The position numbers and the translations under genes are program-made. A DNA stretch of 5,217 nt from Deltaproteobacteria bacterium (GTDB taxonomy: Bacteria > Myxococcota_A > UBA9042 > DTJE01), in contig JADHTP010000242.1 of assembly GCA_016784945.1 (NCBI GenBank), forward strand, positions 1-5,217, read 5' to 3'. Below the pieces are notes generated by a model that saw only the letters and a list, made by a program, of their open reading frames with translations, was not told the origin of the DNA and did no database searches. Positions 1 to 4,887 of this stretch are shown in pieces. The first letter of the stretch is position 1; every line of letters begins with the position of its first letter.

Positions 1-298
1 ACGACAGGCCAACATCGAGTTTGCCGAAGAACGGGGCCCCGACCACTACGCCATCCGTGTCTACGAACGAGGCGTGGGTCTGACATTGGCCTGCGGCACC
101 GGGGCGGGCGCGGTGGCCGTTGCAGCCGTGCTCACCGGTCGATCCAGGGCCGGCGATCCCTTGCGGATGGACCTGCCGGGCGGCACGCTCACCCTGACCG
201 TGGCGACCGATCAGTCGGACGTGGTCCTCGAAGGGCCGGCCGTCCGGGTTTTCGAAGGGCGGTTCGACGGGGAGTTCAACGGCAATCCCACCGGATAA
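1..298 (+). CDS. dapF: Diaminopimelate epimerase, C-terminal fragment (5' end outside window)
   Basis: The frame is open from base 2 and gives 98 residues before TAA at 296-298. DapF interconverts LL- and meso-diaminopimelate in the cytoplasm, the last steps of lysine and peptidoglycan precursor synthesis. The fragment holds the family's second active-site signature: 'NIEF' at fragment residues 4-7, then 'RVYERGVG' and 'ACGTGAGA', with the catalytic Cys at fragment residue 31. The usual 'GET' before the ACGTG motif reads 'GLT' here, a conservative family variation. The remainder matches the C-terminal strand region ('MDLPGGTLTL', 'VVLEGPAVRVFEGRF'). The first Cys half-site lies upstream of the window. 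No terminator hairpin is evident after the stop, and a new promoter begins 17 bp later. The family call is secure. Whether the N-terminal part is intact cannot be seen. Confidence 0.95.
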   Translation, partial: RQANIEFAEERGPDHYAIRVYERGVGLTLACGTGAGAVAVAAVLTGRSRAGDPLRMDLPGGTLTLTVATDQSDVVLEGPAVRVFEGRFDGEFNGNPTG

Positions 299-314
299 AC
301 CATTCCCAGTCTAC

Positions 315-343
315 TTGACAAACGGGGGTCGCATCTCTATTTT
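315..343 (+). promoter_or_regulatory. Sigma70-type promoter for the zinc-ribbon/rplC pair
   Basis: A perfect -35 box, TTGACA (315-320), is followed by a 17-bp spacer and TATTTT (338-343), which matches 4 of 6 bases of the -10 consensus. The predicted transcription start near 350 leaves a leader of about 23 nt before the ATG at 373. It sits in the 74-bp gap between dapF and the zinc-ribbon gene. It is seen directly as sequence; activity is inferred. Confidence 0.7.
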
Positions 344-372
344 GCTTGGCGGCAGGCGTTCCGGAGTTGAAG

Positions 373-732
373 ATGCCGACCTACGAATACCAGTGTGATG
401 GCTGCGGTGACGAATTCGAAAAGGAACAGCGGATCACGGAACCGGCGGGAGCCGTGTGCCCCTCCTGCGGGTCGTCCGACACCCATCGCCTGATCTCACT
501 GTCCTCTTTCGTCCTGAAGGGCTCGGGGTGGTACGTGACCGACTACGGACGGAAGGACGGCAACGGTTCCAACGGCTCCAAGGGCCACAAGAAAAATGGC
601 AACGGAAAAGATTCCGGAACGTCAAAAAAGCCTGAAACCCCATCGGAAGGCAAGTCTGAAAGCAAGTCCGATTCCGGTTCCGGCGCTGCTTCCGAATCGA
701 AGAAGACCGCCCACGCACCAGCGGGCCATTGA
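373..732 (+). CDS. FmdB-type zinc-ribbon protein with disordered Lys/Ser/Gly tail
   Basis: This is a 119-residue protein of the FmdB/CxxC_CxxC_SSSS family of putative regulatory zinc ribbons. It opens with the hallmark 'MPTYEY' and has two CxxC knuckles, C8/C11 and C29/C32, that should bind one zinc. The conserved 'FVLKGSGWYVTDY' segment follows at residues 46-58. From about residue 60 onward the protein is low-complexity (Gly, Ser, Lys, Asn, Glu) and probably disordered; this tail varies within the family. The ATG at 373 was chosen because GGAG at 363-366 lies 6 nt upstream and because the family begins at this Met. A TTG 27 nt upstream would lie at the transcription start and is unlikely. 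The gene is followed 64 bp later by rplC in the same orientation. The family has no settled biochemical function; early members were linked to formamidase/amidase gene regulation. Confidence 0.9.
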   Translation: MPTYEYQCDGCGDEFEKEQRITEPAGAVCPSCGSSDTHRLISLSSFVLKGSGWYVTDYGRKDGNGSNGSKGHKKNGNGKDSGTSKKPETPSEGKSESKSDSGSGAASESKKTAHAPAGH

Positions 733-755
733 CGAAAACATGAAACTGGGCTAAT
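729..755 (+). promoter_or_regulatory. Possible weak secondary promoter before rplC
   Basis: TTGACG (729-734) overlaps the zinc-ribbon stop codon and is followed after 15 bp by GCTAAT (750-755). The -35 matches 5 of 6 bases and the -10 matches 4 of 6, but the spacer is short. It could give L3 its own transcript. Transcription from the promoter at 315-343 alone would also serve, since no terminator hairpin is visible between the genes. Confidence 0.3.
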
Positions 756-796
756 GTTCGCGCCCGGTCGCTGGACTGCCGCATCTGGAGTTGGAA

Positions 797-1456
797 ATGT
801 CTATTACGATCCTGGGAAAGAAGATTGGAATGACGCAGGTTTTCGACGAATTCGGAAACCGTGTTCCGGTGACCATGATTGAAGCCGGCCCCTGCCCGGT
901 CCTGCAGGTCAAGACCGCCGAGGGACGTGACGGGTACGACGCCGTGGTCCTGGGCTTCGGTGAAGGTCGCGAAAAGTCCATGACCAAGCCGGAACTGGGC
1001 CGGTTCAAGAAACTGGGCGTCAAGCCGACACGCTTTGTTCGCGAGGTCAGGGTAACCCCGGCCGAGGCCGAAAAGTACCCGGCTGGCGAGGCCGTGGACG
1101 TGTCGCTCTTCGAGCGGGGCGAAAAGGTCGACGTCATCGGGAACTCACGGGGACGGGGATTTGCGGGCGTCATGAAGCGGCACGGGTTCCACGGTGCCCG
1201 CAGGACGCACGGTACCCACGAATACTTTCGTCATGGCGGTTCCATCGGCGCCTGCGCCTATCCGGCCCGCGTGTTCAAGGGCAAGAAGATGCCCGGTCAC
1301 TACGGAGATGCGCGGATCACCACGTTGAACCTCAAGGTGGCTGCCGTTCTACCCGACAAGAACATGATCCTGATTCGCGGTTCGGTTCCCGGTCCGCCCA
1401 ACGGACTCATCACCATCCGCAAGGCCGTCAAGACCCCCATCAAGAAAGCCCGCTAG
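797..1456 (+). CDS. rplC: 50S ribosomal protein L3 (uL3), standing outside an S10 operon
   Basis: A complete 219-residue L3, close to the usual bacterial length (209 in E. coli). L3 is a primary 23S rRNA-binding assembly protein whose long loop reaches toward the peptidyl transferase centre. Visible signatures are the N-terminal 'GKKIGMTQVFDE' (7-18), 'VIEAGPC'-like 'MIEAGPCPVLQVKT' (27-40), 'LGFGE' (52-56), 'TKPELGRFKK' (63-72), 'GRGFAGVMKRHGF' (119-131), the loop 'HGTHEYFRHGGSIG' (138-151), 'RVFKGKKMPGHYG' (158-170) and 'GSVPGPPNG' (195-203). GGAG at 787-790, 6 nt before ATG 797, decides the start over a TTG two codons upstream. The E. coli PrmB-methylated Gln after 'GSIG' is Ala152 here, as in many bacteria. 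No rpsJ, rplD, rplW or rplB adjoins it: upstream is a zinc-ribbon gene and downstream a convergent amidohydrolase. No frameshift or missing core motif was seen, so it looks functional. Whether it is the genome's only L3 cannot be decided here. Confidence 0.97.
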   Translation: MSITILGKKIGMTQVFDEFGNRVPVTMIEAGPCPVLQVKTAEGRDGYDAVVLGFGEGREKSMTKPELGRFKKLGVKPTRFVREVRVTPAEAEKYPAGEAVDVSLFERGEKVDVIGNSRGRGFAGVMKRHGFHGARRTHGTHEYFRHGGSIGACAYPARVFKGKKMPGHYGDARITTLNLKVAAVLPDKNMILIRGSVPGPPNGLITIRKAVKTPIKKAR

Positions 1457-1469
1457 TCAGTCCCGTTGA

Positions 1470-2231
1470 TCAGTCGTGTGAGGCCAGAATTCGGCGAGCA
1501 TTGCCGCCAACCACCAGTTTGCGATCGGTGTCGGAGAGATCGAGGGCATCCACCACGGCCAGGAACGATGCCGGGTGATTGAGGTTGTGGTCGCTGCCGA
1601 ACACCAGCTTTTCGGGTCCCACGATTTCCAGGGCCCGCCGGACCAGCCAGTACTCGCGAATGCTCTCCGTGCCCAGGTAGACGTTGTCCATCCGACCGTC
1701 ACGGATGGCCGTCGCCGCGCCGGTGACCAGGCCCGGTGAATCACCGCCCATGTGGGACAGGATGAAGGGAACGTCGGGATGGGCGGCCGCCGCCTCCAGG
1801 GCCAGTTCATAGCCCGCTATTTCACGCCAGCGACCGCAATGGACCACGGCGGGGAGGCCCTCCCGGCCCGCCAGATCCAGGAAGGGACGGTAGGTTATGT
1901 CGGTGATGGGGCGTCTCTGGAAAGATGGATGGAACTTGAGTGCCCGGATGTCGGCCAGGTGATCCGACAGGAAACCCTCGAGGCCGGTCACCTCGGGATT
2001 GATCCAGGCGGCAAAAAGAAAACAGGGCCTCTTCTTCCAGGCCTTCACTGCGTCCAGCAGGCCCTGGTTGTCGGCCTCGTCGGTGGGCATCACGAGGGCA
2101 CCGGTGCAACCGGCGCCGGTCAGGACATCCGCCACGTCCTCCAGGTGACTGGTCCGCCCGGCGAAGTCGAGAGTCTTCCAGCGGCCCACATGGACGTGGG
2201 CGTCGAAGACCTGGAACGTGTCGTCATTCAA
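1470..2231 (-). CDS. Metal-dependent amidohydrolase (Amidohydro_2-like TIM barrel)
   Basis: A 253-residue cytosolic hydrolase with no signal peptide. The metal ligands expected for the superfamily are present: 'FDAHVHVG' gives H12 and H14 after strand 1, 'VVHCGRW' gives H131, 'FILSHMGG' gives H160, and 'LVFGSDHN' gives D214 after strand 8. 'LKFHPSFQ' (98-105) and the closing 'VVGGNARRIL' are typical of the amidohydrolase family 2 / TatD-like relatives (decarboxylase- and lactonase-type enzymes), somewhat shorter than the usual 270-350 residues. The substrate cannot be read from sequence. The start is TTG at 2231, supported by a strong AGGAGG Shine-Dalgarno 8 nt upstream; an ATG at 2227 is out of frame. 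The start overlaps the upstream gene's stop as TTGA, so translation is likely coupled to that surface-protein gene. Its 3' end faces rplC with 13 bp between stops. Confidence 0.88.
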   Translation of the reverse strand: MNDDTFQVFDAHVHVGRWKTLDFAGRTSHLEDVADVLTGAGCTGALVMPTDEADNQGLLDAVKAWKKRPCFLFAAWINPEVTGLEGFLSDHLADIRALKFHPSFQRRPITDITYRPFLDLAGREGLPAVVHCGRWREIAGYELALEAAAAHPDVPFILSHMGGDSPGLVTGAATAIRDGRMDNVYLGTESIREYWLVRRALEIVGPEKLVFGSDHNLNHPASFLAVVDALDLSDTDRKLVVGGNARRILASHD

Positions 2232-2245
2232 ACCGGTCTCCTCCT
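2228..2245 (-). promoter_or_regulatory. Dual-coding Shine-Dalgarno and TTGA stop/start overlap
   Basis: Reading the minus strand, codons AGG-AGG-AGA (2245-2237) encode the last three Arg residues of the MYXO-CTERM tail and also provide a consensus AGGAGG ribosome site. Its spacer to the TTG start (2231-2229) is 8 nt. The upstream stop TGA occupies 2230-2228, giving a TTGA overlap. The strong site probably compensates for the weak TTG start. Confidence 0.75.
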
Positions 2246-3760
2246 GGCCAGCAGTCCGGCGGCCAACAGGGCGAACAGCAGGACGAGTGCCCCGTGGGAA
2301 GGGGAGGGGCCCTGGCTGCAGTCTCCACCGGTGGCGGCCGCTTCGTCAGGCGCCGGTTCGGCGCAGGCATCACCGCAGCCCGGTCCTTCGTCCGTGGGGC
2401 CGGGGCCGTCGTCGGTAATGACGGCCGGCCTGTCCTTGACCTCGAAGGCATCCCCAAGGAATCCGGTGGTCTGGTCCGAGTTGACCACCACCAGCATGTA
2501 GGTCCCGGCCGCCATGCCGGCGGGCACCACGGCCTCCACCAGTGCGTCTCCGGTCACCTGGATGGAGCCCAGATCCTGTGCGCCCAGCTTGGCCGTCAGC
2601 CCGGCCTTGAATCCCTTGCCCACGATGCTGACGGGAGTTTCCACGTCGTTGTAGCCGGAGTCCGGCGACACGTCGAGCACCTCCACGTCGGGGGAGGGGC
2701 CCACGCACTGTCCGGCCTGGCAGGTTTCTCCCGCGGCGCAGTTCCCGCAGGTGCCGTCGCAGCCGTCGGAACCGCACTGCATGCCCGTGCAATCGGGCGT
2801 GCAATCCTCGCATTTGCCGTTCTTGCAGGCTTGCCCGACGCCGCACTGGCCGCAGGACCCGTTGCAGCCGTCGTTGCCGCATTCCTTCTGGGTGCAGTCC
2901 GGGACGCAGGGGCCGGTGCAGACGCCGTTGACACAGGTGTCGTTGCCCGTGCAGTCGCCGCAATCGCCACCGCAACCGTCGGTGCCGCAGTCCTTGCCCG
3001 TGCAGTCGGGAGTGCACACGCCGGCCGTGTCCACCTTCACCCGGAGGATGGGATCGCCGTTGACGCCCAGGCTGCTCAACCAGGTCCAGGCCTGGGTCCC
3101 GCCGCACCCCGCCGTGTAGTAGTTGATGACGCCGGCATTGGGTGTTGTGGCCTCGTCCAGCAGGAGACCCGTGTTCTGACAGCCGCAGATATTCATGTCC
3201 AGGTTCTTCATGCAGGTCAACGTGCCCCATTGGTCCTGCAGGTCGTTGGTGGGCAGGATGTATCGCATCACTATCCACAGGTTTCCCGAGGATATGGCCG
3301 GTGGGTGGTTGGCCGGATCCGACGTGTCGAAATCGATCTGGATGCCCATTCCGCCCTGGATGGACACGCCAGTGGCGCCCGTGTTGGGGTCGAACAGGTC
3401 GGTGGTGTCGATGACCCAGTCGGGTTCGGCCTTGTCGGGCACAGGCCCCTCGGAACCGTCGTAATAGAACTCGATGGCCATGTGGGTCTTGAGATTGGTG
3501 TCGTTGGGGGGGGCCGCCATCACCAGTTGAAGCCCCAGGATCGACACGGGGTATTCGCCTGGGGACAGCTTGAAGACCATGCCGAAGGCCTCGCCCTGTG
3601 CGAACACCGGCTGGACAGACAGGCTCTTGCCGTTGATCTGCGCCACCGCCAGTCCCAGGTTGTCGTCGAACTGGTCGTGCTTGAGTAACTTCACCTCGGC
3701 CTCGGCGACCGGTGCCACCAGCAGGGTGGCCAGCATCGTCAGCATCAGCCTGTGTCTCAT
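2228..3760 (-). CDS. Secreted Cys-rich, TIG-domain surface protein with MYXO-CTERM tail
   Basis: A 510-residue predicted exported protein. The signal peptide is residues 1-21 (basic 'MRHR', hydrophobic core, 'AEA' cleavage site before EVKLL). Residues 22-245 form an unrecognised domain, probably beta-rich, with four scattered Cys at 183, 192, 194 and 219. Three Cys-rich modules follow at 249-281, 285-317 and 320-352, then a TIG/IPT-like immunoglobulin-fold domain at about 359-442 ('VSPDSGYND...VSIVGKGF...AKLGAQDL...VVNSDQTT'). An acidic Pro/Gly linker leads to the tail: Cys481, a hydrophobic helix at about 490-505 and Arg506-508. This layout is typical of large surface proteins in Myxococcota, and the tail is the kind processed by a myxosortase-type membrane protease. 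ATG 3760 was chosen because it gives a clean signal peptide and has GGAGG 6 nt upstream; a TTG 24 nt further up is unsupported. It is first in an operon with the amidohydrolase. The role is unknown; adhesion or matrix binding is a guess. Confidence 0.88.
   Translation of the reverse strand: MRHRLMLTMLATLLVAPVAEAEVKLLKHDQFDDNLGLAVAQINGKSLSVQPVFAQGEAFGMVFKLSPGEYPVSILGLQLVMAAPPNDTNLKTHMAIEFYYDGSEGPVPDKAEPDWVIDTTDLFDPNTGATGVSIQGGMGIQIDFDTSDPANHPPAISSGNLWIVMRYILPTNDLQDQWGTLTCMKNLDMNICGCQNTGLLLDEATTPNAGVINYYTAGCGGTQAWTWLSSLGVNGDPILRVKVDTAGVCTPDCTGKDCGTDGCGGDCGDCTGNDTCVNGVCTGPCVPDCTQKECGNDGCNGSCGQCGVGQACKNGKCEDCTPDCTGMQCGSDGCDGTCGNCAAGETCQAGQCVGPSPDVEVLDVSPDSGYNDVETPVSIVGKGFKAGLTAKLGAQDLGSIQVTGDALVEAVVPAGMAAGTYMLVVVNSDQTTGFLGDAFEVKDRPAVITDDGPGPTDEGPGCGDACAEPAPDEAAATGGDCSQGPSPSHGALVLLFALLAAGLLARRRPV
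2231..2320 (-). other. MYXO-CTERM-like sorting tail (protein region)
   Basis: Residues 481-510 of the surface protein read Cys-Ser, a short Pro/Ser/Gly stretch, about 16 hydrophobic residues (Ala, Leu, Val, Phe), then Arg-Arg-Arg-Pro-Val. The Cys / membrane helix / Arg cluster order matches the MYXO-CTERM sorting signal. By family knowledge, such tails are cut by a CPBP-type intramembrane protease and the Cys may be lipidated. No such protease gene is in this window. Confidence 0.8.
2705..3016 (-). repeat. Three tandem 8-Cys modules within the surface protein
   Basis: Three 33-residue modules each contain eight Cys with identical spacing: C-x3-C-x4-C-x4-C-x3-C-x2-C-x5-C-x4-C. They are joined by linkers of 3 and 2 residues, so the period is 36 then 35 codons. 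Shared words are 'PDCT', 'CG-x-DGC', 'CG-x-C' and 'C-x-x-G-x-C'. The DNA is also similar between copies, for example TGCCCGTGCA-TCGGG near 2782 and 2995 on the plus strand, which suggests duplication. The modules are probably disulfide-stapled rods outside the cell; metal binding is possible but less likely. Confidence 0.9.
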
Positions 3761-3851
3761 GTCATTCCTCCACGGGCCACCCAATCAGCCCGAGCGGCTA
3801 TATTAGCAGCAGACCCTGTTAGAATACACACGCCTGTGCACGGAACGTCCG
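3761..3851. promoter_or_regulatory. Divergent intergenic region with extended -10 promoter for the glycosyltransferase operon
   Basis: This 91-bp gap separates the minus-strand surface-protein gene from the plus-strand glycosyltransferase. On the plus strand TG at 3817-3818, one base, then TAGAAT (3820-3825) makes an extended -10 element with 5 of 6 consensus bases. The -35 region (GCTATA, 3797-3802) is poor, as is usual for extended -10 promoters. The start of transcription would be near 3832. For the minus strand the best -10 is TAATAT (complement of 3800-3805) without a recognisable -35, so that promoter is uncertain. The two would overlap, so their use may be mutually exclusive. Confidence 0.5.
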
Positions 3852-4562
3852 ATGGGATCACGACCGGTGTCGCTGTCCGTGGTGATCATGGCCTTCAATG
3901 AAAAGGGGGCTATCGAGGCCCAGGTGCGCGACACCCTGACATTCCTGGACCGCAAGGGACTGGAAGGCGAAGTGGTGGCCGTGGACGACGGCTCCACCGA
4001 CGGGACCGGGGAGTTGCTGGATCGGCTGGCCCTGGATGAGCCGCGGGTCCGGCCGGTGCATCATCCCCGCAACCTGGGCATGGGGGTGGCCATCCGGAGC
4101 GGGTACAACGCAGCCCGGATGGAATATCTGACCCAGCTTCCCGGAGACGGCCAGGTGGCCCCGGGGACCCTGGAACGTTTCCTGGGCCACCTCGACGACA
4201 CCGACCTTGTGCTGTCCACCTACTCCCGACGGGACGACGGAGCGGCTCGCTGGGTCGTGAGTCATGTCTATCAGTCCATCGCCTGGATGATCCTGGGCGA
4301 CACCTGCCGGTTCACCGGCACCATGGTGTTCCGACGGGCACTCCTGGAACGCTTTCGCCTGGCTTCCGACACCTTCATGGTGAATGTGGAGGTGCCCCTC
4401 AAGCTGATGAAGATGGGCGTGGAGCCGGCCATGGTGACCATCGAAGCCGTGGACAGGGCCCACGGGCGCAGTAAGGTCCTGTCTGCCTCGGGGGTGGCCG
4501 GCGTGATCCACGAGATGCTGGCCCTGCGCCGTGAACTCGTGTTATTTTCTGCCCATGATTGA
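3852..4562 (+). CDS. Family 2 glycosyltransferase, polyprenyl-phosphate sugar transferase-like
   Basis: A 236-residue GT-A fold enzyme with no membrane segment. Motifs in order are 'SVVIMAFNE' (9-17, first strand), 'VDDGSTDGT' (44-52, nucleotide-sugar binding), 'PRNLGMGVAIRSGYNAA' (72-88), 'LPGDGQ' (96-101, the metal-binding position usually written D-x-D or DADGQ), and 'DRAHGRSK' (201-208), matching the R-x-x-G-x-SK stretch of dolichyl-phosphate mannose synthase-like enzymes. It probably transfers a sugar from a nucleotide donor to a lipid phosphate at the inner face of the cytoplasmic membrane. Donor and acceptor are not readable. Length is close to DPM1-like enzymes that lack C-terminal transmembrane helices. 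The start is ATG 3852 with a modest GGAA 6 nt upstream. Its end overlaps the next gene by 8 bp. Confidence 0.9.
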   Translation: MGSRPVSLSVVIMAFNEKGAIEAQVRDTLTFLDRKGLEGEVVAVDDGSTDGTGELLDRLALDEPRVRPVHHPRNLGMGVAIRSGYNAARMEYLTQLPGDGQVAPGTLERFLGHLDDTDLVLSTYSRRDDGAARWVVSHVYQSIAWMILGDTCRFTGTMVFRRALLERFRLASDTFMVNVEVPLKLMKMGVEPAMVTIEAVDRAHGRSKVLSASGVAGVIHEMLALRRELVLFSAHD

Positions 4563-4887
4563 CGATTCCCTGCGCCGGGGGATCGAGTCCTACGTGGCCC
4601 GATTCCTCCGCAAGCACGTGGCGGAGGCCCTCCTTTCCAGGGACGGGATCCGCCGCAGCATGAAGCCTGAGGACCTGGAGCGTCTCCGTGAGGAAGTAAT
4701 GGAACGACTGGATTCCATCGAACGTCAAGGGGAAGGCGACCGGGCGACCGTGGGGCGCCTGGTGGACGACCTGATCGGCAAGGCTGCGGGTTCCGGGACA
4801 TCGGTCCTTGCCGTGCTGGTGGACCTGCTGGACCGGGCGTCGGATCAGACCCAGGCGAAAGAACCGCCCGACAAGGACGAAATATGA
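4555..4887 (+). CDS. Small helical protein of unknown function between glycosyltransferase and ubiB
   Basis: A 110-residue charged protein that I do not recognise. It looks all-helical: residues 1-30 ('ESYVARFLRKHVAEALL'), a charged segment at 35-58 rich in Glu/Arg/Leu that could form a short coiled coil, and an amphipathic to hydrophobic helix at about 65-94 ('GTSVLAVLVDLLDRA'). The tail is acidic and polar. No Cys, signal peptide or clear catalytic motif is seen. ATG 4555 overlaps the glycosyltransferase stop by 8 bp and has no Shine-Dalgarno, so it probably depends on translational coupling. A GTG at 4531 in the same frame would add eight residues and also lacks a ribosome site. Its stop overlaps the ubiB start as ATGA. 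Small helical, phasin-like proteins sometimes sit beside UbiB-type genes, but the resemblance here is only in composition and place. Confidence 0.75.
   Translation: MIDDSLRRGIESYVARFLRKHVAEALLSRDGIRRSMKPEDLERLREEVMERLDSIERQGEGDRATVGRLVDDLIGKAAGSGTSVLAVLVDLLDRASDQTQAKEPPDKDEI

Noticed and set aside
346..372. TTG start nine codons upstream for the zinc-ribbon protein
   Set aside because: It lies at about the predicted transcription start, and the family begins at MPTYEY, which has its own Shine-Dalgarno.
1457..1476. Direct repeat TCAGTC on both sides of the rplC/amidohydrolase gap as an insertion scar
   Set aside because: Six-base direct repeats arise often by chance. The two copies lie at gene ends, and no inserted element lies between them.
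1752..2501. Plus-strand open frame of 249 codons spanning the amidohydrolase/surface-protein junction
   Set aside because: It crosses two well-supported minus-strand genes and shows no domain or ribosome site.
2294..3688. Long plus-strand open frame of 464 codons opposite the surface-protein gene
   Set aside because: It mirrors the Cys-rich gene, whose minus-strand frame has a signal peptide, periodic Cys modules and a sorting tail. The plus-strand translation is Gly/Ala/Val/His-rich without motifs, as expected for an antisense shadow in GC-rich DNA.
3827..3838. Short inverted repeat CACA-4 nt-TGTG in the divergent gap as an operator
   Set aside because: A 4-bp arm is expected by chance and has no second copy nearby.
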